In this document: one piece after another, positions 26,084 through 34,112 of the stretch
Layout: the number at the start of each line of letters is the position of its first letter
How positions within the stretch are numbered: position 1 is the first letter of the stretch
Source: DATARR01 sp044868005
GTDB taxonomy: Bacteria; Acidobacteriota; Thermoanaerobaculia; Multivoradales; UBA5704
DNA: 64,000 nucleotides
Direction: 5' to 3'
NCBI GenBank assembly: GCA_044868005.1
Contig: JBIOVX010000229.1
Location: 1 to 64,000, forward strand
Translations under genes and position numbers: made by a program
Notes under the pieces: generated by a model
Told to the model about the DNA's origin: nothing
What the model saw: only the letters and a program-made list of their open reading frames with translations
Database searches by the model: none

Positions 26084-26112
26084 TTGCGCAATCGCGCATT
26101 CCTTCCTATAAT
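26084..26112 (+). promoter_or_regulatory. Sigma70-type promoter upstream of the SpoIIAA-like gene
   Basis: A consensus -10 TATAAT lies at 26107-26112, 17 bp downstream of a TTGCGC -35 at 26084-26089. The start codon of the following gene is at 26197, giving a leader of about 75 nt with AGGAGG close to the start. This is one of the best promoter matches in the window. Confidence 0.7.
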
Positions 26113-26196
26113 CGCGGTCAACTTTCGTAGGTTACCCGTCTGTATGGCCGCGCGAGACGCGGCTCTGGAAGAGTCTTCCGGGAAGGAGGAGTCGAG

Positions 26197-26640
26197 ATGC
26201 CGAATGCAGGACTGTTCAAGGGTCACCAGTGCGGCCGCCAGTTCACCGGTCTGGAGCTTCCCGACATCGTCCACCTGAAGATCCAGGGCCGCTGCACGCT
26301 CGAGGAGTGCCAGTTGATCAACCGCGCGCATCTCGAGTATGCCGAGGACGTTCCCTACTTCTTCTTTCTCATCGATCTTTCCGAGCTGGAGGATCTGCCC
26401 GCCGCCGTGCGCAAGGAAGCCTCGGAGACCGTCAAGCTCCTCCCCTTGCGGGGTACCGTGGTGTGCAACGCTCCCCTGCGGGCCCGGGTCCTCGCCAAGC
26501 TGCTGCTCACCGCCGGCAATCTGGCCGCCAAGCTGATCGGCAAGAACCCCAGCAATCCGGTGGTCTTCGCGGACAGTGATGCCGAAGGCCGGGCCTGGAT
26601 CGAGAAGCGGCGGCAGAAGGTCTCCGAAGCCGCGGCGTAG
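26197..26640 (+). CDS. SpoIIAA/STAS-like cytoplasmic protein
   Basis: This 147-residue protein has the alternating strand-helix pattern of SpoIIAA-like (STAS/SEC14-type) proteins: VHLKIQGRCTLEECQLIN, YFFFLIDLSELEDLP, VKLLPLRGTVVCNAP and VVFADSDAEGRAWI. Such proteins bind small molecules or partners; the precise role is unknown. AGGAGG lies 7 bases before the ATG and a strong promoter lies upstream. It is monocistronic by context, followed by a strong hairpin. Confidence 0.68.
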   Translation: MPNAGLFKGHQCGRQFTGLELPDIVHLKIQGRCTLEECQLINRAHLEYAEDVPYFFFLIDLSELEDLPAAVRKEASETVKLLPLRGTVVCNAPLRARVLAKLLLTAGNLAAKLIGKNPSNPVVFADSDAEGRAWIEKRRQKVSEAAA

Positions 26641-26671
26641 CCCTTTTCGCCCCTACCCTCCGCATCCTTCT

Positions 26672-26705
26672 CTTCCCCTCCTCTCCCCCCGGAGAGGAGG
26701 GGAAG
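26672..26705. terminator. Strong 15-bp hairpin after the SpoIIAA-like gene
   Basis: A perfect inverted repeat, CTTCCCCTCCTCTCC (26672-26686) with a CCCC loop and its complement (26691-26705), lies 31 bp after the stop at 26640. There is no T-tract, so it may act as an RNA-stabilising or factor-assisted terminator structure rather than a classical intrinsic terminator. The rest of 26641-26847 shows nothing else. Confidence 0.6.
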
Positions 26706-26847
26706 TCGGCGAGATCCGGCGCGGCCTCTGTCTCGCTTCACCGGTGTTTCCTGCACCTTTTGAGTAGGAACTCTCCCCGCTTCATGACGCACTCTCTCCG
26801 TTCGCTCAATTCTTTCCGGAAAAAATCCGGGAAAGGAGGAAAAAGAC

Positions 26848-28575
26848 GTGCGACTCAAGATCCTGATTCTGTCCTTCGTGATTCTCGGGGCGGCTGTTGC
26901 CGCCTCGGCCCAGGAATGGCCGCAATGGGGACATGACCCGCAGCACACCGGCAGGGTCAACTTCCTGGGGCAGGTGGCGGCCCAGATCCTCGACGACGTC
27001 GTCTACGACCCGTTCGTTGAGGCGGAGAAGATCGACAGCGGTGAAGGCGTGCTGCTCGTCCACTACCAGGTGCCGCTGATCGATGGCAACAACATCTACA
27101 TGGAGTTCAAGAGCGGCACGTTCACCGACGCGCAGCACTGGGAGACGCAGATCTGGAACGAGAAGCGCCTGCGCTGGCAGGGCAACCATCTGGTCGAGCA
27201 GTGGAGCTTCCAGAGCGACTGGGATCCGCCGCCCTTCGGCACCATCAAGAGCGGGCCCTTCTGGGAGCCGGTGTTTCACGCGGCGCTCGCCAACGGCGCC
27301 ATCTACATCCCGGGAGCGGGCGGCACGGTCTTCAGGGTGAACAAGACCTCCGGCGCGCTCATCACGCGGATCAATCCGTTCGGCTCCTCCATCGATCCGG
27401 ACATCTTCGTCGCCGGCCCGCTCACGGCCGACGCCTCCGGCAACATCTATTACAACGCCATCAAGCTCCAGCACGGCAACAGCTGGAACCAGGACGCGGT
27501 GAATTCCTGGCTGGTGAAGATCGCGCCCAACAACTCGTCCCAGACCGCGACCTTCGCCTCGCTGAACCCGGGCGCACCGGCCGGCAACGACAAGTGCGTG
27601 GGCATCTTCAACATCAACCAGCTCCCCTGGCCGCCGACCCCCGACGCCGTGCCGCCGGACATCACCTGCGGCTCGCAGCGGCCGGGCATCAACGTGGCTC
27701 CCGCCGTCGCCCCGGACGGCACGATCTACACCGTCAGCGTCGCCCAGTTCTCCACCCGCACCGCCTACCTGCTCGCGGTCAATCCCAACCTGACGCCGAA
27801 GTGGGCCGCCTCGATGCGCGACCGCTTCAACGACGGCTGCGACGACGAGATACCGCCGAGCGGCACGCCGGGCGGCTGCCGGGCCGGGGCCACCCCGGGC
27901 GTCGATCCGGCGCAGAACCGGCCGGGCGCCGGGCGCGTGCTGGACGACGGCACCTCCTCGCCGGTGGTGGCGCCGGACGGCAGCGTCTTCTACGGCGCCT
28001 ACACGCGCTACAACTACGCCCAGGGCCACATGATGCACTTCAGCTCCACCGGCGCGTACCTGAACGGCTACCACTTCGGCTGGGACGTCACGCCGGGCAT
28101 CTGGCCCCACGGCGGCACCTACTCGGTGATCACCAAGGACAACCAGTACGGCGAGGAGATCGGCTCCTACTGCAACGACCCGGTGATCTGCCCCGACGAC
28201 CGCAACATCAACGATCCCTCGTACCCGGAGGCCTACTACATCACCAGCCTGAGCCCCAGCCTGACGCCGGAGTGGAAGTGGCAGAACACCAACCCGTTGA
28301 GCTGCACCCGCAACCCGAACGGCAGCATCACCTGCGTCAACGACCATCCGCACGGCTTCGAGTGGTGCGTCAATGCGCCGGCCATCGACAGCGGCGGCAA
28401 CATCTACAACAACAGCGAGGATGGCAACATCTACGTCATCCGCGCCGACGGCACGCTGCGCGAGAGCCTCTTCCTCGACACCGCCCTCGGCGCCGCCTAC
28501 ACGCCGATCTCGATCATGGCCGACGGCAAGGTCCTCGCTCAGAACAACGGGCATCTGTTCGTGGTTGGCCAGTAG
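26848..28575 (+). CDS. Secreted beta-propeller-like protein
   Basis: This 575-residue exported protein has a signal peptide (MRLKILILSFVILGAAVAASAQ) and repeated propeller-type strands (VAPAVAPDGTIYTVSVAQ, SPVVAPDGSVFYGAYTR, NAPAIDSGGNIYNNSEDGNIYVI) resembling PQQ/YWTD-like repeat proteins. WPQWGHDPQHTG near the N-terminus is the usual opening of PQQ-like propeller proteins. Several cysteines suggest disulphides. The GTG at 26848 has AGGAGG 8 bases upstream. There is no catalytic motif, so an extracellular binding or structural role is likely. Confidence 0.75.
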   Translation: MRLKILILSFVILGAAVAASAQEWPQWGHDPQHTGRVNFLGQVAAQILDDVVYDPFVEAEKIDSGEGVLLVHYQVPLIDGNNIYMEFKSGTFTDAQHWETQIWNEKRLRWQGNHLVEQWSFQSDWDPPPFGTIKSGPFWEPVFHAALANGAIYIPGAGGTVFRVNKTSGALITRINPFGSSIDPDIFVAGPLTADASGNIYYNAIKLQHGNSWNQDAVNSWLVKIAPNNSSQTATFASLNPGAPAGNDKCVGIFNINQLPWPPTPDAVPPDITCGSQRPGINVAPAVAPDGTIYTVSVAQFSTRTAYLLAVNPNLTPKWAASMRDRFNDGCDDEIPPSGTPGGCRAGATPGVDPAQNRPGAGRVLDDGTSSPVVAPDGSVFYGAYTRYNYAQGHMMHFSSTGAYLNGYHFGWDVTPGIWPHGGTYSVITKDNQYGEEIGSYCNDPVICPDDRNINDPSYPEAYYITSLSPSLTPEWKWQNTNPLSCTRNPNGSITCVNDHPHGFEWCVNAPAIDSGGNIYNNSEDGNIYVIRADGTLRESLFLDTALGAAYTPISIMADGKVLAQNNGHLFVVGQ

Positions 28576-28592
28576 TCGCGGCCATAACAAGA

Positions 28593-28616
28593 AAGGAGCG
28601 GCGCGCGCCGCTCCTT
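28593..28616. terminator. Palindromic hairpin between convergent genes
   Basis: A perfect 24-bp palindrome (AAGGAGCGGCGC followed by its complement) lies 17 bp past the stop of the propeller gene and 51 bp before the end of the opposite-strand gene. It can serve as a bidirectional terminator; T-tracts are short on both sides. Confidence 0.6.
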
Positions 28617-28667
28617 CCCCTTCCAGGCACCCTCCTCAGGCGCCTGGCCCGGTATGGCTTTCTCCCG

Positions 28668-29396
28668 TCACTGGGTGACGGTGAGAGTGCCCAGATCGTT
28701 GTAGTGGTATTCGCCGATCTCGTCCCAGTATCCCGCGTGCACAGACCAGGTGCCCGGGCCGATCTGCTGCTGCGAGGGGAGGAAGTTGAACTGGTTGGCC
28801 ACACAGTTGCCGCCCGCGGTGATCCTGAGCACCCGCAGGGACGGCAGGAAGTCCGTCTCGAAGTAGAAGTCGACCCGCGTGTACGGCCGGGCGACCGCGG
28901 CGATGAACATCTGCTGGTTCTGCCCGACGGTCGAGGGACCGAACCAGGGGTGCGCGGGCTGCCCGCAGCTCACGGGATAGATCGGTGCTGGCGTCGAGGC
29001 GGGCACGATACTGAGCGGGTCGAGGAAAACGGCCGACCCCGTTCCCGAGGAGCCCGTGTAGGTCTGTGCGAAAACGGACCAGTCGCCCTTCTTGAAGTTC
29101 GAGGTGTCGACGTATTCCTGATTCACGACGCAGTTGCCGTTGCCGCTGCCGGTCATGTACCGCTTGACGATGGTCGGGAACGCCGTCTGGTGGATGAAGT
29201 TGAAGATCAGGAAGGTGCCGGAGCCGACGCCGGTCCCCGTCACCAGGAACTCATAACCCTTCTCCACCGTCGTCGGCTGGAACCAGGGATTCACAGGCCC
29301 GCAGGCGGCCTGCGAGGCGGCGGGTGCGAGCACCGTCAGAACGAGGAAAAGGGTGGCGGCGACACAGGTGAGAGAGCGCTGCATGAGCTTGGGCAT
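28668..29396 (-). CDS. Secreted protein with two homologous beta domains
   Basis: This 242-residue exported protein has a signal peptide (CVAATLFLVLTVLAPAASQA) and an internal duplication: repeat 1 (about 31-125) and repeat 2 (about 143-240) share CG..NPWF/HPWF, GNCVVNQ/GNCVANQ and GDWSVFA/GTWSVHA in the same order, with one Cys pair each. The fold is probably Ig-like. AAAGGAG lies 5 bases before the ATG. I do not recognise the family. It is convergent with the propeller gene, and the two may share a cell-surface context. Confidence 0.7.
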   Translation of the reverse strand: MPKLMQRSLTCVAATLFLVLTVLAPAASQAACGPVNPWFQPTTVEKGYEFLVTGTGVGSGTFLIFNFIHQTAFPTIVKRYMTGSGNGNCVVNQEYVDTSNFKKGDWSVFAQTYTGSSGTGSAVFLDPLSIVPASTPAPIYPVSCGQPAHPWFGPSTVGQNQQMFIAAVARPYTRVDFYFETDFLPSLRVLRITAGGNCVANQFNFLPSQQQIGPGTWSVHAGYWDEIGEYHYNDLGTLTVTQ

Positions 29397-29510
29397 GGAG
29401 ACTCCTTTCCAAGGTTAAAGATCCTTTTGCAGAATGACCTCCGCCGGCAGCCGGGATCTCGGCGGTGCGTCTGATGGAAACGATGGAGGGAGAGGCTGCG
29501 TATTACCATC

Positions 29511-32300
29511 GTGGTCACATTGAGTGCGAAGTCTCTGGCGCTGTGCGCCGTGCTGGCGCTCCTCGCCGTTGCCGGCGCTCTCCTCGCCGGCTCCGGTTCC
29601 TACGAGCCGGAGTCGGCGGTGAGCGGCCTCCTGGAGGAGGGGGACCGCCTCTTCCGCGCCGGGGAAAGCGACCGGGCGCTGGCGATCTATCGGCGCGCCT
29701 TGGCGCAGGCGGGCCCGGCGCGGGCCGAGGCCGTCCACGGCCACATTCATTTCGCCGAAGGGATCCTGGCGGCGCGCCGGGAGGAGCTGGACCGGTCAGC
29801 CGGTCTCTTCGAGCAGGCGCTCGCCGAGGCCCGGCGCGGCGGGGACCGGAAGCTCGAGGGCCGGTCCCTGCATGCCCGCGGCAACATCGCCCTGCGGCAG
29901 AACGAGCTCCCCCGCGCACGGGAGCTGTACGAAGCTTCCCTGCGGATCGGCAAGGAGATCCAGGATCCGGCCGTCCTGATGCTCTCCTACCAGGGCCTGG
30001 GCGACGTCGCGTCCGAGCTCGGCCGCAACGGCGAGGCGCTGGGGTTTTACCAGGAGGCGCTGGCGCGGGCCCGCCGCGCGTCCAACCGCAAGCTCGTCGA
30101 GGGACTGCTGAACGCCATCGGTACCATCTACCTGGAGTGGGCCGACTACGGCAGGGCCCTGCAGTATTTCCAGGAGGCGCTGCGGACCGGCACGGACGAC
30201 CGCTCCGAGCAGGGCTACCTGTTGAACAACCTCGGGATCGTCTACGGCAGCCAGGGCAATTCCGACCTCGGGCTGGAATACTTCCAGCGCTCGCTGCGCA
30301 TCGCGGAGGCGGAGGGGGACGCCTACGGGCGCATGCGCGTGCTCAACAACATCGGCGCGTTCCACGAGGTCGAAGGCCACCACGAACAGGCCCGCGAGTA
30401 CTTCTCCCGCGCCTTGCGGCTGGCCGAGGAGGTGGACGACCGCAGCTCGATGATCGGCCATTGGCACAGCCTGGGCTCGGTCCATGAGGCGCAGGGGCGC
30501 AACGCTCCCGCGCGCCAAGCCTACCGGAAGAGCCTGGAGCTGGCGGAGGCTCTCGGCGAAAGACATCTCGTCGCGCAGGCGCTCGAATCCCTGGGCCGGA
30601 TCGAGCTCGTCGAGGGCGCTCCGCGACAGGCGCTCGCGCTGGCCGATCGGGCCGCCGCCGCGGCCGCCGAGACCGGCAGCCGGGAGGTCTTCTGGCGGGC
30701 CCGCACCCTGGCCGGCCGCGCACTCCACGCTCTGGGGCGCGATGAGGTCGCCCGCCTCGCCCTGGCTGAGGCCGTGGCGACCCTCGAGCAGATGCGCGGC
30801 GGCGTGTCGGGGGGAGAGCTCGGGCGCGAGGCTTTCTTCGAGGGAAGGCTCGCGCCCTACCAGAGGCTGGTCGAGCTGGCCGCCGACCGGGGGGAGGCAA
30901 CCCAGGCCCTCGCCGAGGCGGAGCGCGCCAAGGGCCGCGTCCTGCGGGAGGTCCTGCGCGGAGGCCGGGTGGACCTCGCCTCCCGGTTGACGCCCCAAGA
31001 ACGCGTCACCGAGCAGCGGCTGCGTGACCGTCTCGCTGCTCTCAACGCCGAGGTCTTCCTCGCCGGCTCGCGGACGCCCGCCGCCCTGCGGGACCTCGAC
31101 CGGCGCCGGCACAAGGCCCGCCGCGAGCTCGAAGCCTTCAACACCAACCTCTATGCCTCGCGGCCGGACCTGCGGACGCGCCGCGCCGACTTTCCCGCCT
31201 GGACTCCTCAAGCCGCCGGGGAGCTGCTGGCTGGAGGCGGCACCGCGCTGATCGAGTACGCGGTCCTGCCGGAGATGACCTATCTGTTCACGGTGACGAC
31301 GGAGGGCCAGGGGGGCTCTCCCGTGGTGCGCCTCCACCGGCTGCCGGTGGGCCGGGAGGCGCTGAGACGCGAAGTAGAGGCGTTCCGCGGCAAGCTCGCC
31401 GCCCGGGACCTCGAGTTCCGTGGTCCGGCCCGCCGTCTCTACGATCTCCTGCTCGCTCCAGCGGCATCCGAGCTCCGCGGCCGGCGGACGCTCTGCATCG
31501 TGCCCGACGGACCGTTGTGGGACCTTCCCTTCCAGGCCCTCCAGCCGGACGGCTCGAGCGTCCTGATGGAGCGCTACGCTCTCTACTACGCGCCGTCGTT
31601 GAGCTTCCTCTCCGAGCTGGCGGCGCGGGAGCTCCGCCGGACTTCCCGGGCCGCCACCCTGCTCGCCGTCGGCGATCCCACTCCGGGAGGCGCGGTACAG
31701 ACGGCCCTGACGGACAGCCGCCGCGCCGGGCTCGCGCGGCTGCCGGAGGCGGAGCGGGAGGTCCGGTCCCTGGCCCGCCTCTACGGCCCCGGCCGGAGCG
31801 CCGTCTATCTCGCGGCGCTCGCTTCGGAGGAGCGGGTGAAGGCCGCGGCCGCCAACTACCGCGTGCTCCACTTCGCGACCCATGCCCTGCTGGATGACCG
31901 CAACCCGATGTACTCCAGCCTCGTCCTCTCGCCGGCGCGGCCGGGAGCGGGAGATGACGGGTTGCTCGAGGCGTGGGAGCTCTTCGATCTTCGCCTCGAC
32001 GCCGACCTGGTCGTCCTCTCGGCCTGCCAGACGGCCCGCGGCCGGCCGCGGGCCGGAGAGGGAATGATCGGCATGAGCTGGGCGCTCGCCGCGGCCGGCA
32101 GTCCGGCGACCCTCGCCAGCCAGTGGGAGGTGGACTCCGCCAGCACCGGCCGGCTCATGGTCGAGTTCCACCGCGGATGGCTGGCGGGTCTGGACAAGGC
32201 CGAGGCGCTGCGGCGGGCGGCGCTCGCCGTGCGCGCCGAGGAGCGCTACCGCCATCCCTTCTACTGGGGGGCGTTCGTGCTCGTGGGCGAAGCGGACTGA
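29511..32300 (+). CDS. Membrane-anchored TPR-CHAT caspase-like protease
   Basis: This 929-residue protein has an N-terminal membrane anchor or signal (SLALCAVLALLAVAGALLAG), a long TPR array (~40-430), a helical linker, and a C-terminal CHAT domain (~560-925). The catalytic dyad is visible as His in VLHFATHAL (near residue 787) and Cys in VVLSACQTA (near 838). CHAT domains are caspase-like cysteine peptidases, often activated through attached repeats. The GTG at 29511 is the best in-frame start but has no close Shine-Dalgarno. The 3' end overlaps the convergent anti-sigma-type gene by 40 bp. Confidence 0.9.
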   Translation: MVTLSAKSLALCAVLALLAVAGALLAGSGSYEPESAVSGLLEEGDRLFRAGESDRALAIYRRALAQAGPARAEAVHGHIHFAEGILAARREELDRSAGLFEQALAEARRGGDRKLEGRSLHARGNIALRQNELPRARELYEASLRIGKEIQDPAVLMLSYQGLGDVASELGRNGEALGFYQEALARARRASNRKLVEGLLNAIGTIYLEWADYGRALQYFQEALRTGTDDRSEQGYLLNNLGIVYGSQGNSDLGLEYFQRSLRIAEAEGDAYGRMRVLNNIGAFHEVEGHHEQAREYFSRALRLAEEVDDRSSMIGHWHSLGSVHEAQGRNAPARQAYRKSLELAEALGERHLVAQALESLGRIELVEGAPRQALALADRAAAAAAETGSREVFWRARTLAGRALHALGRDEVARLALAEAVATLEQMRGGVSGGELGREAFFEGRLAPYQRLVELAADRGEATQALAEAERAKGRVLREVLRGGRVDLASRLTPQERVTEQRLRDRLAALNAEVFLAGSRTPAALRDLDRRRHKARRELEAFNTNLYASRPDLRTRRADFPAWTPQAAGELLAGGGTALIEYAVLPEMTYLFTVTTEGQGGSPVVRLHRLPVGREALRREVEAFRGKLAARDLEFRGPARRLYDLLLAPAASELRGRRTLCIVPDGPLWDLPFQALQPDGSSVLMERYALYYAPSLSFLSELAARELRRTSRAATLLAVGDPTPGGAVQTALTDSRRAGLARLPEAEREVRSLARLYGPGRSAVYLAALASEERVKAAAANYRVLHFATHALLDDRNPMYSSLVLSPARPGAGDDGLLEAWELFDLRLDADLVVLSACQTARGRPRAGEGMIGMSWALAAAGSPATLASQWEVDSASTGRLMVEFHRGWLAGLDKAEALRRAALAVRAEERYRHPFYWGAFVLVGEAD

Positions 32301-33253
32301 GGCGGCGACGGCCGCGGCCGCCAGGAGCGGACTGTCGCGAGCAGCTCCCGCGGCGCTTCGGCTCCCGGGTTTTCGCGGGCGGCGGCGCTCAGCTCGCGCT
32401 CGGCGTCGTCGAGCAGGCCGGCGCGGGCGTAGAGGAGGCCCAGGGCCAGGTGCGAGCTGCCGGTCTGCCGGGTGGCGCGCTCGATCTCCGCGGCGCGGTC
32501 CGCCGCGAGCACCCGGAAGAGCGCCTGCGGCGAGCCCGGGCCGGGAGCGGTCAGTTCCTGGCCCCGGCGGCGAGCCTTCACCTGCCAGACGTAGACGGCC
32601 CCGGCCGGCAACGGGCGGGCCGGCCGCCACTCCGTAATCGGCAGCGGACCGCTGTCCGCCAGCGGATTGAAGTCCCGGTCGAACACCGTCACCCGATAGA
32701 GCTCCGCGCCCGATAGGGGCGACCAGCGAAAGGTGGGGCGCCCATCACGCACAGCGGTGGCGAGCGGCGAGAGAGGCTTGAGCTGCGGCGCAGACGCAGG
32801 GCCGCGGAGCACCGCGCCGTTGGTCAGGAGATCCGCGATCTCCAGAGGCCTTGGGAGCCGTTCCGGTCTCCCTTCCGCGATCCGCCGCACCTCGGTGCGC
32901 AGGGCCCCGACCTCGCGGCGCAGGATCGCGAGCCAGACGATCAGACCGGCGACGCAGAGCAGGAGCGCCGCCCAGAGCGCGAGCACCGCCGGCCGGGCTC
33001 GCCGCCAGGAGCGCGCCCGCCGGCCCCCGGCCTCGTCCACCAGCGCGCCGAGGTCCAGTCCTACCGAGCGCCGCGGCTCCTCGGGCAACCCTTCCCAGGC
33101 GGCGAACGCTCCCGAGAGCGGCTCGCCCGCGGCGAGGCGCAGGCGGCAGTCCAGGCAGCCGGCGAGGTGGTCGTCGACTTCCAGCAACTCGCCGGGAGGC
33201 AGGGAGCGGCGCCGGTACTCCTCGACCTGCCGCTCGGTGAGATGGGTCGGCAT
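32261..33253 (-). CDS. zf-HC2-type anti-sigma factor with membrane span and TPR-like tail
   Basis: This 330-residue protein has a cytoplasmic anti-sigma zinc-finger region (DDHLAGCLDC, the H-x3-C-x2-C pattern, residues 28-36), one membrane span (VLALWAALLLCVAGLIVWLAI, ~90-110), an outer FnIII-like domain (FRWSPLSGAELYRVTVFD) and a TPR-like C-terminus. The start lies 6 bp after the sigma factor stop, so the two form an operon and this protein presumably sequesters that sigma factor. Its 3' end overlaps the CHAT protease gene on the other strand, which is a plausible activating partner. Confidence 0.85.
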   Translation of the reverse strand: MPTHLTERQVEEYRRRSLPPGELLEVDDHLAGCLDCRLRLAAGEPLSGAFAAWEGLPEEPRRSVGLDLGALVDEAGGRRARSWRRARPAVLALWAALLLCVAGLIVWLAILRREVGALRTEVRRIAEGRPERLPRPLEIADLLTNGAVLRGPASAPQLKPLSPLATAVRDGRPTFRWSPLSGAELYRVTVFDRDFNPLADSGPLPITEWRPARPLPAGAVYVWQVKARRRGQELTAPGPGSPQALFRVLAADRAAEIERATRQTGSSHLALGLLYARAGLLDDAERELSAAARENPGAEAPRELLATVRSWRPRPSPPQSASPTSTNAPQ

Positions 33254-33259
33254 GGCGGT

Positions 33260-33982
33260 CTAGTGCGAACGCATCCGGCGGGCCAGGCGCGCGCGGGCGG
33301 ACTTGCGCAGGTTGATCACCTGCTGCCGGGTGACGCCGAGGAGCTCCGCGATGGCGAAGTCTTCGAGCGGCAGCCGGTTCCAGATCCCGGCGAAACGCTC
33401 CGCCGGCATATCGATCGCGCGCGCAATTTCCCTCATGGTAGCAACCCCGGTGAGCGGCAACAATGCCACGGCGTCGCGCCGCTGCTCATCCCTGAGATTG
33501 AGGATGAGGGCGGTCGCCTGCCGCGCCGGAAGCCGCTGGATTTCCTCCCAGAGTCTGGAGAGGTAGGTGCGCCGCTCGAGAGCCGTGGCGGCGTCCGGAG
33601 CCGGATCGGGCAGCCGGACGAGCGGATCGTCCTCGCCTTGCCGGGCGTCGAGCCGTTCAGTTTCCCTCTTTTTCAGGTGCTCCGAGACAGCATTGTAGGT
33701 CATGACCGCCACGTAGCCCCGGAAATCCCGGATGCCCTCGCCCAGACCGCCCGGCCGCAGGCGCCGGAGCCGCTCGATGAGGTGGAGGACGACCTCCCCC
33801 TCCAGATCGCTGCCTTCGGGACCGCTGAAGCTCCGCCGGCGCAGGATGCCCTGGATCACCGGACGGGCGTGAAGCGTGATCAAGTCGCCGAGCACCCGCT
33901 GAGCCTCCGATTCCGGAGCGCGGAGCAACGGCTCGAGCAAGGGGTCGAGCTGCCAGGTCTCCGGACCGTCCAGCAGTTTCAT
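33260..33982 (-). CDS. ECF-like RNA polymerase sigma factor
   Basis: This 240-residue sigma70-family factor has a region-2-like segment (EGEVVLHLIERL, then IRDFRGYVAVMTYNAVSEHLKKRE, where ECF factors bind the -10) and a C-terminal helix-turn-helix (DFAIAELLGVTRQQVINLRKSARARL) corresponding to region 4. Its length is somewhat above standard ECF factors because of an insertion between the regions. It is cotranscribed with the zf-HC2 protein. Its target promoters are unknown, probably including its own. Confidence 0.82.
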   Translation of the reverse strand: MKLLDGPETWQLDPLLEPLLRAPESEAQRVLGDLITLHARPVIQGILRRRSFSGPEGSDLEGEVVLHLIERLRRLRPGGLGEGIRDFRGYVAVMTYNAVSEHLKKRETERLDARQGEDDPLVRLPDPAPDAATALERRTYLSRLWEEIQRLPARQATALILNLRDEQRRDAVALLPLTGVATMREIARAIDMPAERFAGIWNRLPLEDFAIAELLGVTRQQVINLRKSARARLARRMRSH

Positions 33983-34112
33983 CGCAAACCTGTTCCGCAG
34001 CCCCCCGCAAGGATAGACGTCAGAAGACCCGCCAGTAAGTGTAGCCGGCCGGCAGCGAGGTTCACTCCTCGGCGCCCTTGTCTTACGCCCCCATTACGCC
34101 TAATCTTCCTCC

